From PALSA-1296 sp038210275 (GTDB lineage Bacteria; Bacteroidota; Ignavibacteria; Palsa-1295), in assembly GCA_038210275.1 (NCBI GenBank), contig JBBQWV010000016.1, positions 1-64,000 on the forward strand: 64,000 nucleotides of DNA, in the 5' to 3' direction. Both the position numbers and the translations under genes were made by a program. The notes beneath the pieces were generated by a model. That model made no database searches and was not told the origin of the DNA. It worked only from the letters and a program-made list of their open reading frames with translations. Of this stretch, positions 1 to 8,553 are shown in pieces. Within the stretch, counting starts at the first letter, position 1. Every line of letters starts with the position of its first letter.

Positions 1-1
1 T

Positions 2-1228
2 GATCCGGGAATAAAATCGGTGATGCTTATTGACGATCCGGATGGAGTGTATTTCGAACCCGGCGAGCAATTGAAAAATGTAAGTTTCGATACTCTACTT
101 ACTTATTTGCCGAATGAACTTCGTCCACAGGGAGTGAAGCAATATTGCTTTGATGTCAATATTCTTACTCCTCTTCAAGATGCAATTGCTCCCATAGCTA
201 TTGTCGATAATGGCGGCAATGCCGTACTGATTAATCTTTTTAAATCAGCTCCGCCTCTTAAACTCACCACCACCCCAATCTCTCTTCGTCCTGATAGCAT
301 CGTCTTTCCTGTGAAGAAGATCGGCGATCAGATCTGCACGACATTCGTCTTAAAGAACTCCGCCAAAATAGGCGGAACAGCCATCACGCTGAACTCGGCA
401 CTCTTAACTAATAAAGATACATCATATAAAGTAGTAAGCATCACACCATCTCTTCCGCATTCTATTGCAGCACAGGATTCAGTGAACGTGCAAGTCTGCT
501 ACACCGCAGCAGATTCCTCGCGTCATAGAGATTCACTCATCATGCAGACCGATTGCTTCAGCATCGCCATCTCTCTCGATGCTCATGGCTCAACAGGTTT
601 AATCAATGCCAGCGATCTTGATTTCGGAAGTATCATAGTAGGTGATACACTCTGCAAGAATCTTCAAATCAAGAATGTCGGCACGGCTCCCTTCACCTTA
701 ACGAAATCTTTTATTTTAAGTGATGCAATTAATTTCACTGTTGATACAACTCATCTTCCTGTTATCATTCAACCCAATGGCAGCGTACAGATAAATATCT
801 GCTTTCATCCGAATCAAGAAGGACCTGTATCATCGGGCATAGATTGGAGCACTGATCTTGAAAGCTCATTCGCACACTCGATAAAGAGTCACTCCGTGTT
901 GAACGGAAATGCAACTCCAAAAGCCGGAGTGAAAACTTCCGCAACTTCTCAATCATTTTCAATTCATCCAAATCCAGCGAATGATCGAATCATTGTGAGC
1001 TTCAGTGGAACGGACTTTAGTGCGTTCGGGCGGACTGAAGTCCACCCCACTGCAGGAGTGTCGCTTTCGATGTTTGATGTACTCGGTAGGGAAGTCTATA
1101 GGCAAGATATTCTCTCCGGGATATCACAAATCGAGATCCCGGTGAGAGGATTGAGTGAGGGAGTATATTATGTGCAGCTGAATTCGGGATCAGGTTCGGT
1201 AATGCAGAGATTTATGAAGGTGAAGTGA
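2..1228 (+). CDS. Exported protein with ASH-like repeats and T9SS sorting domain (5' partial)
   Basis: The frame is already open at base 2, so the start lies upstream of the window; the in-frame GTG at 20 is probably internal. The visible 400 or so residues hold two choice-of-anchor-D / ASH-like beta domains, the clearer one around LDFGSIIVGDTLCKNLQIKN. They are followed by a C-terminal T9SS type A sorting domain: SFSIHPNPAND, then MFDVLGREVY, then LSEGVYYVQL and a basic end. By family knowledge the product crosses the outer membrane by T9SS and is attached to the surface or released. An oddity is an insertion of about 17 residues inside the sorting domain, encoded by a palindromic repeat (1004-1052) whose near-copy lies just after the stop codon. 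The passenger's function is unknown. Confidence 0.85.
   Translation, partial: DPGIKSVMLIDDPDGVYFEPGEQLKNVSFDTLLTYLPNELRPQGVKQYCFDVNILTPLQDAIAPIAIVDNGGNAVLINLFKSAPPLKLTTTPISLRPDSIVFPVKKIGDQICTTFVLKNSAKIGGTAITLNSALLTNKDTSYKVVSITPSLPHSIAAQDSVNVQVCYTAADSSRHRDSLIMQTDCFSIAISLDAHGSTGLINASDLDFGSIIVGDTLCKNLQIKNVGTAPFTLTKSFILSDAINFTVDTTHLPVIIQPNGSVQINICFHPNQEGPVSSGIDWSTDLESSFAHSIKSHSVLNGNATPKAGVKTSATSQSFSIHPNPANDRIIVSFSGTDFSAFGRTEVHPTAGVSLSMFDVLGREVYRQDILSGISQIEIPVRGLSEGVYYVQLNSGSGSVMQRFMKVK
1004..1052. repeat. Palindromic repeat inside the T9SS sorting domain
   Basis: This 49-bp copy begins AGTGGAACGGACTTTAGT and ends in CCCCACT. It aligns with the intergenic copy at 1237-1294 at both ends but is about 9-10 bases shorter in the middle. 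It is read in frame without a stop, giving roughly SGTDFSAFGRTEVHPT between two strands of the sorting domain. Confidence 0.8.
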
Positions 1229-1236
1229 TCTGTATT

Positions 1237-1294
1237 AGTGGAACGGACTTTAGTCCGTTCGGAAAGAAGGACGGACTAAGAGTCCGTCCCACTG
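1237..1294. repeat. Palindromic repeat, intergenic copy
   Basis: This 58-bp element starts AGTGGAACGGACTTTAGTCC and ends AGTCCGTCCCACTG. The two ends are imperfect inverted repeats of each other, and each half contains its own GGACT/AGTCC palindrome. It lies 8 bp past the stop of the partial T9SS-sorted gene. Confidence 0.85.
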
Positions 1295-1388
1295 GAGAGA
1301 ATGTCGTTCTTTGATGAATAATTACTTATCAAAAAGGGACCTAAGCCGGCTAAAGCCGGCTCTGCTATTTTAAAGGAGGAAATGGTGA

Positions 1389-1428
1389 GTGTGCAGAGCG
1401 ATGGTGATGAATTATAAGGAGTTACAGA
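1389..1428. repeat. Inverted repeat, left copy
   Basis: The core ATGAATTATAAGGAGTTACA is identical to the reverse complement of 6843-6863. Looser similarity (TGTGCAnAnCGAT) extends about 20 bp upstream. The two copies point towards each other and enclose the genes at 1756-6743. Confidence 0.7.
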
Positions 1429-1590
1429 CCAACTTTCAAAGTTATCCACACTGTGTTTATCTTATGACTTGTATTGATTATCTCCTAAAGTGAGTGTTAA
1501 AATATATAGGAATTCGGTCGGACAGAGAGCTTATGGTACTGGAATCCTCAGTCAGTTCTCCCCGAATTTCGCAGGTAGGCTTGATTTTAT

Positions 1591-1607
1591 CCGTATATTT
1601 ACATTTG
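1591..1607 (+). promoter_or_regulatory. Candidate promoter for the Gly-rich T9SS protein gene
   Basis: CCGTATATTTACATTTG closely resembles the CCGTATATTTGCA elements found elsewhere in this window. It contains a Bacteroidota-type TAnnTTTG at 1600-1607. It would give a leader of about 140 nt before the ATG at 1756. No transcript evidence is available. Confidence 0.4.
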
Positions 1608-1755
1608 TAGGATGATGCCATTTTTGCCTCTTCAGGCATTTTCCTATGCGATTTATAAAGTTTTGCCTTGAAAGTAGGCTCGCCCCCTCGGACCTTCAAG
1701 CGGTTAGGTGTATGCTTTTTATAAAAAAGGAGCATAAAAGTTTGCAGAAAAATAC

Positions 1756-4677
1756 ATGACCATGTACCGCCGCCGACTTATACGGAGTATTGTTTTTTGT
1801 CTCGGCTTTTTTCTCCTCTGCCATTTTGGGAGCCAATTTTTGTATGCCCAAACCATTTCCGGCGTCATCAATAAATATGCTAAAGTCCTCGACATTGATA
1901 CGTGCTTAAATCAGATGATCGTCGAAGATGCAACGGGCTTTTCCGTCGGTGATCGCATCCTGATAATCCAAATGAAAGGCGCTTCAATAGACCGGAGCAA
2001 CACCTCAGCTTTTGGTACGGTCTTAAATTATGGCGTTGCCGGAAATTATGAATTCGGTAGCATCGCCGCAATACAAGGTTTACAGATCACCTTGCAGAAT
2101 AAGATCGTCAAGCTTTATGACGCAGCAAGTTCTTTGCAGATCGTCCGAGTCCCGCAATATGTAGATGCAATAATTGGGACGACAGTTCTATCTCAGCGAT
2201 GGGATGGGCTTCGCGGCGGAGTCGTGGTTCTTGAAGCATCGGGTTCAGTAGCGCTGAATGCAAATATTGATGTCAGCGGTCAAGGTTTTCGCGGCGGCGA
2301 TTCATCGGAGAATTCGGCATCGCCATTCGATACAGATTATTTTAACAGTAGGATCTCCGCTAATGGCGGCGATAAAGGAGAGGGAATTGTCGGCGCAACA
2401 ACGACGTATCAATGCGGTCGCGGTCCACTTGCCGATGGCGGCGGCGGCGGAGATAATCAGAATTCCGGCGGCGGCGGCGGATCGAATGGCGGCAGTGGCG
2501 GACTAGGCGGAGATCAAACAGAACTTCGTGGAAGATTTTCAAATGGCGGACTTGGCGGCAGAGCAATTGATTATACTATTGCCTCGGGTAAAATATTTTT
2601 CGGCGGCGGCGGCGGCGGGGGGCATGAAAATGATTCTCGCGGAACAAGCGGCGGAAGAGGCGGAGGAATTGTCATCATTCGAAGTCCTATTTTAAATGGC
2701 GGCGGCGGTAAAATTATCTCCGATGGAGCAAATGCTTTAGAAGCCGGAGCCGATGGCGCAGGCGGCGGTGGAGCAGGTGGGACAATTGTTTTGGATGTTA
2801 CGACGATCAATAATAATCCGACGCTTTCCGCACAAGGTGGAAGAGGGGGAAATAATAATGCCGATACATTGCCGACATATTGCTACGCTCCAGGCGGCGG
2901 CGGCGGCGGGGGATTAGTTGTTGTAAAAGGTCCATCTGTACCACCGTCACAACTTAGCGGCGGAGTTGCCGGAATAGTAACTGCTCCGAATTTACCATGC
3001 AAGGGGACAACCTACGGTGCAACTGACGGGACAAAAGGCGGCGGCACATGGAATAATATTGTGACCGATGAAGATGTACAATTCAGTTTCCCAAAAGTCA
3101 CAACGCCTCTGGCAACAATTTGCGAAGGTGATGTTACTCAACTAAATTTACCGAACGCTCATGGAATTATCTGGACTCCTTCGGCGGGGTTGGATAATCC
3201 GAATATTGGAAATCCGAAAGCATCACCGGCGAAGACAACGCATTATACCGTTTCCTATCTCGATGATCGTAATTGTGCTTTCATGGATACAGCTCTTGTG
3301 ATTGTTAATCCGAAACCAAAACCATCTATTCAAGGATCGATCAATGTCTGCGCCGGAGAAACTTTCTATGACAGCATTGTTGCAATTCCGGGAGCAACAT
3401 ATAATTGGAATGTTACCGGAGGTACAATCGTCACCGGACAAGGTTCATCAAGTATAGCAATTCAGTGGGGCCCGGGTCCGATAGGAACAGTCGAAGTTGA
3501 TGTCACTGCTACTGGTACTTCTTGTTTTGGTAAAGATAGTGTTACGGTAAATATCAGTCCTGTTGTTAATCCAACTGTTACAGGCGGCGGAGCAATCTGC
3601 GATGGCGATACATTAACATTAACTGCAACAGCCGGATTTTTCCTCTATAAATGGTTTCCAAATGGAGAGACCACGCAGAGCATTAATGTAACAAAGCCCG
3701 GAGACTATTACGTTTTTACAACTTCATCGGGAGGCTGCACAGCATACTCCGATACGGTGAGAGTGATCGTCCATCCCATTCCGATTGTTACAATAATACC
3801 TTCTTCCATATCAATGCCTGATTTCGGAGGAGTCGATACTTTGACACTTAGCGGAACATTCGTTGACTATAAATGGAGTACGGGATCATTAACTGATACT
3901 GCTTTTATTTCGGATTCAGGGACATACTCAGTTGATGTCATTGATACCAATGGCTGCAAAGCAACAGCCATTATTCATATTGTACGAGGACCTCAACCGT
4001 CTGAAATTTGGATGTCGCTTGATACTCTTGCTGCGGCACCATGCGAAAATATTGCTTTTCCGCTAAGGATAGATACCTCATTCAATTTGGCGGGAAGTGG
4101 AGCAACAAATTATACTGTGCAGATCACATTCGATGAGACACTGTTAGTACCTATTGATAAGTCAATTCAATCCTCGATAAAAGGACGATGGAGAACTTTG
4201 ACTCTGCATGGCACTCGACCTGATGCTCAAGTGAGTGGAGTTTTAACTGCTATTCTATTTGAAGTTGCACTTGGTGATACAGTTGCTACCAAAATTAAGA
4301 TAGACACATTTTATTTCACAAATGGATCTCCGGTCACTGTTCATGTTAGCGATGGATTATTTAATCTCACAAAACTCTGCCAGCAAGGCGGGACGAGATT
4401 GTTCTCCGAAACCGATTCGCTATTGTTGAATCAGAATATTCCGAATCCCGCACGATCATCTACTACGATAGTCTATGGCTTGATGGAAGATGGAAACACA
4501 AAACTTTGGCTTACCGATGTGCTGGGCAGAAGGGCTATGACGGTCTTCGATGACATTCTCAAAGCAGGGAAGTACTCTGTTCAAGTCAATACATCCGGTC
4601 TTACGACAGGAAATTATTTTTATATTTTGCAAACGCCGACTTCGGTTAAGCGTAGAATGATGAGGATCGAAAGATAG
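1756..4677 (+). CDS. Large glycine-rich surface protein with T9SS sorting domain
   Basis: The 973-residue product starts with a Sec signal peptide ending LYAQ near residue 32. An N-terminal beta-rich part is followed by a very glycine-rich stretch at about residues 215-400, with many GGGGG runs encoded by GGC repeats. PKD/Ig-like domains follow (about 470-750), then a possible cohesin-like domain (about 755-885, starting IWMSLDTLAAAPCENI). The T9SS C-terminal sorting domain spans about 895-973 (NQNIPNPARSSTTIVYGL, LTDVLGRR, LTTGNYFYIL). The product should be exported by T9SS and sit on or leave the cell surface. The next gene starts inside the stop codon, so the two are probably co-transcribed. 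The cohesin-like call is tentative. Confidence 0.85.
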   Translation: MTMYRRRLIRSIVFCLGFFLLCHFGSQFLYAQTISGVINKYAKVLDIDTCLNQMIVEDATGFSVGDRILIIQMKGASIDRSNTSAFGTVLNYGVAGNYEFGSIAAIQGLQITLQNKIVKLYDAASSLQIVRVPQYVDAIIGTTVLSQRWDGLRGGVVVLEASGSVALNANIDVSGQGFRGGDSSENSASPFDTDYFNSRISANGGDKGEGIVGATTTYQCGRGPLADGGGGGDNQNSGGGGGSNGGSGGLGGDQTELRGRFSNGGLGGRAIDYTIASGKIFFGGGGGGGHENDSRGTSGGRGGGIVIIRSPILNGGGGKIISDGANALEAGADGAGGGGAGGTIVLDVTTINNNPTLSAQGGRGGNNNADTLPTYCYAPGGGGGGGLVVVKGPSVPPSQLSGGVAGIVTAPNLPCKGTTYGATDGTKGGGTWNNIVTDEDVQFSFPKVTTPLATICEGDVTQLNLPNAHGIIWTPSAGLDNPNIGNPKASPAKTTHYTVSYLDDRNCAFMDTALVIVNPKPKPSIQGSINVCAGETFYDSIVAIPGATYNWNVTGGTIVTGQGSSSIAIQWGPGPIGTVEVDVTATGTSCFGKDSVTVNISPVVNPTVTGGGAICDGDTLTLTATAGFFLYKWFPNGETTQSINVTKPGDYYVFTTSSGGCTAYSDTVRVIVHPIPIVTIIPSSISMPDFGGVDTLTLSGTFVDYKWSTGSLTDTAFISDSGTYSVDVIDTNGCKATAIIHIVRGPQPSEIWMSLDTLAAAPCENIAFPLRIDTSFNLAGSGATNYTVQITFDETLLVPIDKSIQSSIKGRWRTLTLHGTRPDAQVSGVLTAILFEVALGDTVATKIKIDTFYFTNGSPVTVHVSDGLFNLTKLCQQGGTRLFSETDSLLLNQNIPNPARSSTTIVYGLMEDGNTKLWLTDVLGRRAMTVFDDILKAGKYSVQVNTSGLTTGNYFYILQTPTSVKRRMMRIER

Positions 4678-6743
4678 TGAATATTTCTGGCATAATAAAA
4701 AATATCTCGCGAAGTCTTTTTCTCATTGCTCTCTTTGGGTGGTCGCAGATTGTTGCCCAGACTCAGCCTCTGAGCGACAGCGAATTGGCAGTGCTTCCGA
4801 GTATCGGCGGATATTTCCACTATAATATAAACCATCACTCCGCAAATTTTAAGCAGCTTCCGGGGATTCCGAATTGCTGCCAGGATTTTACGACAGGTTC
4901 GGGGACTGGAATTTCTTTCGGAGGCTTTTATCAATATCCCATAAACCGAAAATTATCTCTTGATCTTCGGTTCGGATATTCTATATTGAACGGAACGCTG
5001 ACTTCTGCTGAAACGCCATGTGTTGTTGTCGGTGGAAATATCACGCAAGGCTTATTCCAACATATTTTAGAATCGAAAATCGCGACGTTAGGTTTTGAGC
5101 CTGCAGTTTCCTATAATGTTTTTAGTCATCTTTTTGTGAACCTCGGATTTCAGGCCGGCTATGTGATGACGAAAAGTTTTTCGCAGCGCGAACAGCTTGT
5201 CGAGCCTGCCAACGTCGGAGCATTCGTTGATTCGAATGGCAAATCACAAGGCAGAGTTCGCAACGTATATTCCGGTACAATTCCGCAAGCATCGAGTATT
5301 AATTTTGCTTTGCTTGCCGGTGCTGGGTATAAGCTTCCACTAAAAAGCGACGGATCGCTACATCTCATACCTGAAGTATATTATACTCATGCTTTTACTC
5401 CGGTTGTATCCGGCTACAATTGGAATATATCTGCACTACGGTTTGGTGCATCGGTAAGCTATACGCCTCTTCCGATACGAGAAATTCCCCCTGCACCACC
5501 TCCACCGCCGCCGCCACCACCACCACCGCCGCCGCCGCCTGAGGATAAGACGCCGAAGCTCAATGCTTCAGTGCAAGTAGTCGGCGTTGATAAAGATGGG
5601 CATGAGATACCACTTCAATTTAAGGTCGAAGAGTTTATCAGTACTCAGCTTCGTCCGCTCTTGAACTATGTTTTCTTTATGGAAAACTCCGCAGAGCTAC
5701 GCCCCGAATATACTCAGCTCAGTAAAGATGAAGCTGATAAATTCTATGTCGATAAACTTTTTAACTACGAGACTCTTCCGCTTTACTACCAACTGATGAA
5801 TATCATTGGCAGACGTATGGTCGAGCATCCTGACGCAAAGATCACCATCGTTGGTTGCAATGCCGCGCTTCGTGATGAGAAGGGAAATCTTGATCTCTCC
5901 ATGAAACGTGCTGAAACTGTCCGAAATTATCTAAAGACTGCATGGCAGATCAGTGATGACCGCATGAGTCTGAAAGCACGAGAGCTTCCTGAACGAAATT
6001 CGAGCATGACAACTGAAGATGGAATTGCCGAAAACCGTCGCGTTGAAATTCAATCTGCTGATTGGTCAATTCTTGAACCCGTGCTGACGATCGATACGAT
6101 TCGCGTTACTAATCCTCCGACTGTCAGATTCAAGCCGACGATCAATGCTCAGGCAGGGCTTGCAAACTGGCACGTTGAAGCCGGCAATCAAGGAAAACGC
6201 CTGAAAGAATTTAACGGAAATTCTACTGTACCTACAAATCTTGATTGGCGAATTGAAAAAGAAAAACAGCATACTTTGGCATCGCTTAGAGCTTTGAACT
6301 ATCAGCTCACGGCAACCGATGCGATCGGGCAGAAAGTAACGACAAAACCTGATTCGATACCCGTCTTGCAGCTTACGCTTGCCAAAAAGAAGGAAGAGCA
6401 TATTGCCGATACCGTCTTCTCGCGATATAATCTTATTCTTTTTGATTTCGGCAAAGCGAATCTCAATCCTGCTAACCAAAAGATCGCCGATTACGTGAAG
6501 TCGCGTATCACTCCTGATGACATCGCAACGATCAACGGTTACGCCGATAGAATCGGAACACCGGAATACAACCAGAAACTTTCCGAAGGCAGAGCTAATG
6601 CGACAGCCGTTGCTGTTAACCTCACAAAAGCAACGATCAAAGGCATCGGCGGCTCAGAGTTGCTTTATGATAACGACGTACCCGAAGGACGCTTCTATTG
6701 CCGAACAGTGACGATATTCGTGGCTACTCCGAAAAAGCAGTAA
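4677..6743 (+). CDS. Outer-membrane barrel protein with Pro-rich linker and two OmpA-like domains
   Basis: The GTG start at 4677 overlaps the previous stop by one base (TAGTG), which suggests translational coupling. The 688-residue product has a signal peptide ending IVAQ. A beta-barrel-like domain (about 30-265) follows, then an almost pure proline run (about 271-287). A first OmpA-like domain covers about 320-465 (MENSAELRPEY, LSMKRAETVRNYL, ENRRVEI). A beta linker leads to a second OmpA-like domain at about 580-685 (FDFGKANLNPANQ, NGYADRIGTPEYNQ, LSEGRANA). OmpA-like domains typically bind peptidoglycan, so the protein probably links the outer membrane to the wall. Its pairing with a T9SS cargo gene suggests a role at the surface, but that is inference. 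Confidence 0.85.
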   Translation: MNISGIIKNISRSLFLIALFGWSQIVAQTQPLSDSELAVLPSIGGYFHYNINHHSANFKQLPGIPNCCQDFTTGSGTGISFGGFYQYPINRKLSLDLRFGYSILNGTLTSAETPCVVVGGNITQGLFQHILESKIATLGFEPAVSYNVFSHLFVNLGFQAGYVMTKSFSQREQLVEPANVGAFVDSNGKSQGRVRNVYSGTIPQASSINFALLAGAGYKLPLKSDGSLHLIPEVYYTHAFTPVVSGYNWNISALRFGASVSYTPLPIREIPPAPPPPPPPPPPPPPPPEDKTPKLNASVQVVGVDKDGHEIPLQFKVEEFISTQLRPLLNYVFFMENSAELRPEYTQLSKDEADKFYVDKLFNYETLPLYYQLMNIIGRRMVEHPDAKITIVGCNAALRDEKGNLDLSMKRAETVRNYLKTAWQISDDRMSLKARELPERNSSMTTEDGIAENRRVEIQSADWSILEPVLTIDTIRVTNPPTVRFKPTINAQAGLANWHVEAGNQGKRLKEFNGNSTVPTNLDWRIEKEKQHTLASLRALNYQLTATDAIGQKVTTKPDSIPVLQLTLAKKKEEHIADTVFSRYNLILFDFGKANLNPANQKIADYVKSRITPDDIATINGYADRIGTPEYNQKLSEGRANATAVAVNLTKATIKGIGGSELLYDNDVPEGRFYCRTVTIFVATPKKQ

Positions 6744-6842
6744 TTCTGAATAAGTAAAAAGTCAAAACATTAAATTCAAAAAGAGTGCCTGTTCCCCTTT
6801 TGACTTTAATGTTTAACCGCTATATTTTCTCCGGGTGAGCGA

Positions 6843-6882
6843 CTGTAACTCCTTATAATTCATGTATATCGTTGTGCACATT
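6843..6882. repeat. Inverted repeat, right copy
   Basis: The reverse complement of the core at 1408-1428 starts at 6843 (CTGTAACTCCTTATAATTCA). The similarity continues outwards as in the left copy. Confidence 0.7.
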
Positions 6883-6966
6883 CGCATCTTTTCCTTCCCT
6901 TTTATTTTCATCCTTCATCCTTCCACCTTCGTCCTTTCCCCGATAGGTGCCCATCATACTTGAGAT

Positions 6967-6995
6967 AATATACGAAATAAAAACCTGTTTGTCAA
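6967..6995 (-). promoter_or_regulatory. Strong sigma70-type promoter with GGGCACC box, no gene downstream
   Basis: On the minus strand TTGACA (6990-6995) and TATATT (6967-6972) are separated by 17 bases. Directly upstream is TGGGCACC, and a second box ATGGGCACCTAT lies downstream at 6943-6954. The same unit with identical spacing occurs at 52353-52381. It faces the tail of the double-OmpA gene; any transcript could be a small RNA of roughly 200 nt. Confidence 0.55.
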
Positions 6996-7105
6996 GGTGC
7001 CCAAAGAATATTTTTTAAAAGATAATATTACGAGCACCTATGAAACTTTCCACCCCTCTCAGGTCATATTATACCAAGAACATGACATGTCTCTTCGAAA
7101 ACTAG

Positions 7106-7113
7106 TATTTTTG
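7106..7113 (+). promoter_or_regulatory. Candidate -7 element for the following T9SS gene
   Basis: TATTTTTG fits the TAnnTTTG pattern of Bacteroidota promoters. It would start transcription near 7119, giving a leader of about 19 nt before the ATG at 7138. I see no clear -33 element. Confidence 0.4.
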
Positions 7114-7137
7114 TAATCATCATCTAATCAGTACGTT

Positions 7138-8451
7138 ATGAAAACTATTACTATTCGCCTCCTCGCACTCTGCGCATTAGCAGTTATGCTATTGCCGGGA
7201 TTATCATCGGCGCAATCAATCTCGATAAATTCTGTCTCTGCAACAACGTTTTGCGGCGGTGATCGAATCTCTGTTACCTTCACTGCATCTGGAACTTGGG
7301 GTCATAAGAATGCCTTTACACTTCAGCTTTCCGATGAGACAGGTAGTTTCAGCAATACCTTCTCGAACATAGGGTCAATTTCTGACACGATACCAGGTAC
7401 TTTTACACTTGTATCAACACTTCCTGATATTCAATTGCCTTCGGCACATTATCGTTTCCGTATAATCAGCGCCAATCCTTATACAGCAAGTACTGATAAT
7501 GGAAGTGGTATCTATATCGGAAAAGTACCCGATGAGTTTCTTCTTGGTTCATCAACACCATCAGTCTATATCTATGCACCTGTTAATTTTTTCATCTTGA
7601 ATCGTGGAGGTCCAGATAAAGACGATACCATCTATTGGGACTTCGGAGCCGATGCAACCCCCCAAACTTACGTAAGTAATACAGCAAGTGCTTGGAACCT
7701 CAACGCTTCCTATTCAACCGGAGGAGAAAAAACCATAAAGGTACGCATGATAGCACAGGGAGGATGCTTAAGGGACTATTCATTCAAGCTTAAAGTCATT
7801 GATACTTCTTATAACGCTTCATATTGTTTCCCTGCAATCCCTAAAACTGCATTAATTGATAGTTCATCAAGCCAAGATTTTACCTACTACGATTTTGGAA
7901 AAGTTGTTTGGATCAATCCAGGAGTTACTTCTTCTTATTCACAAAATATTGAATACGATACTGTCTTTTGCGAGCCTGGAGCATCAATAATCAATCATAA
8001 TAAGGGAAATGTTTACTATTTGAAATCTGGCGTTTCTTATAGAGAAAATAGTTCAGACGGAAATTCTAATAATACTATTATTCATGCAGATGGAGTAAGC
8101 ATTCAGAACACTAATAGCAGCGACGTTATTATTTCCTGCCCGGGGCTTACTTTCGACTATACAAATGCTCCGCTAAACAAAGCATTCCAAGGCGATGTAA
8201 AAAGGAATATTTCTTCAAATCAAATAGAGCTATCTCCAAATCCGACAACCGGTAATATCACTGTACATGGGTTACCCCTCGTCACGCAAAACATCAGCAT
8301 TATGAGTATTCTTGGCAATACTGTTATGCAGATTCCACCAGTATATTCTGAGAGCTTTACAGTAAGCATCTCGAAGCTTCCGCAAGGAACGTATTATCTG
8401 CGCATCGTGTCGAATAACGGAGTCGTCACGAAGAAGATTATTAAAGAGTAA
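7138..8451 (+). CDS. Exported protein with PKD-like region and T9SS sorting domain
   Basis: The 437-residue product starts with a clear signal peptide (MKTITIRLLALCALAVML, cleavage near SSAQ at residue 26). The middle is beta-rich, with Ig-like and PKD-like segments; DTIYWDFGADATPQTYVS is typical of PKD domains. The last 80 residues are a T9SS sorting domain: IELSPNPTTGNITVHGLP, IMSILGNTV, LPQGTYYLRIV and a basic KKIIKE end. It should be secreted by T9SS. The start at 7138 is supported by the signal peptide and the TAnnTTTG element just upstream. The lipoprotein gene 36 bp downstream may be in the same operon. The specific function is unknown. Confidence 0.85.
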   Translation: MKTITIRLLALCALAVMLLPGLSSAQSISINSVSATTFCGGDRISVTFTASGTWGHKNAFTLQLSDETGSFSNTFSNIGSISDTIPGTFTLVSTLPDIQLPSAHYRFRIISANPYTASTDNGSGIYIGKVPDEFLLGSSTPSVYIYAPVNFFILNRGGPDKDDTIYWDFGADATPQTYVSNTASAWNLNASYSTGGEKTIKVRMIAQGGCLRDYSFKLKVIDTSYNASYCFPAIPKTALIDSSSSQDFTYYDFGKVVWINPGVTSSYSQNIEYDTVFCEPGASIINHNKGNVYYLKSGVSYRENSSDGNSNNTIIHADGVSIQNTNSSDVIISCPGLTFDYTNAPLNKAFQGDVKRNISSNQIELSPNPTTGNITVHGLPLVTQNISIMSILGNTVMQIPPVYSESFTVSISKLPQGTYYLRIVSNNGVVTKKIIKE

Positions 8452-8469
8452 AAGGAATTGTGAAGTGTA

Positions 8470-8553
8470 ATTGAGAATTGAGAAAAGATGCTAATACTTA
8501 AAGTTTGTTCGCTCTCCCATATACGACGCGGCATTATTTTCTCAATTCTCAAT
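8470..8553. repeat. Inverted repeat around the start codon of the lipoprotein gene
   Basis: ATTGAGAATTGAGAAAA (8470-8486) and TTTTCTCAATTCTCAAT (8537-8553) are perfect 17-bp inverted repeats with a 50-nt loop. The loop contains the ATG at 8488. The left arm includes the GAGAAAAG that would act as ribosome binding site. The right arm encodes part of the signal peptide. Confidence 0.75.

Larger units (their letters stand above)
1229..1755. other. Repeat-rich intergenic region, 527 bp
   Basis: This stretch holds the palindrome at 1237-1294, a second palindrome AGCCGGCTAAAGCCGGCT at 1344-1361, and a repeat at 1389-1428 that recurs inverted at 6843-6882. A promoter-like CCGTATATTTACATTTG lies at 1591-1607, upstream of the next gene. 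One match to the DnaA-box consensus (TTATCCACA, 1441-1449) stands alone and is probably chance. I see no convincing gene; an 85-codon minus-strand frame at 1478-1735 has no recognisable features. Confidence 0.6.
6744..7137. other. Intergenic region with minus-strand promoter and repeats
   Basis: This 394-bp stretch has no supported gene. It contains the inverted repeat at 6843-6882, a low-complexity CATCCTTCATCCTTCC tract near 6908-6925, and a strong minus-strand promoter at 6967-6995. The plus-strand promoter of the next gene lies at 7106-7113. At 6760-6805 a pair of complementary segments (AAGTCAAAA / TTTTGACTT) could form a hairpin that would stop a minus-strand transcript, since a T-run follows on that strand. 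Confidence 0.55.

Noticed and set aside
1381..1416. Tiny ORF MVSVQSDGDEL behind an AAAGGAGG
   Set aside because: The spacing to the ATG is too short, and the frame is not kept in the inverted copy of the repeat.
1441..1449. TTATCCACA, a perfect DnaA-box match
   Set aside because: It stands alone; an origin would need several boxes and an AT-rich unwinding region, and no dnaA or dnaN gene is near.
1478..1735. 85-codon minus-strand ORF in the first intergenic region
   Set aside because: The peptide has no recognisable motif, no signal peptide and no clear promoter, and it overlaps the probable promoter of the next gene.
2571..2810. 79-codon minus-strand ORF rich in proline
   Set aside because: It is the antisense of the Gly-rich GGC tract in the T9SS protein, which reads as proline on the other strand.
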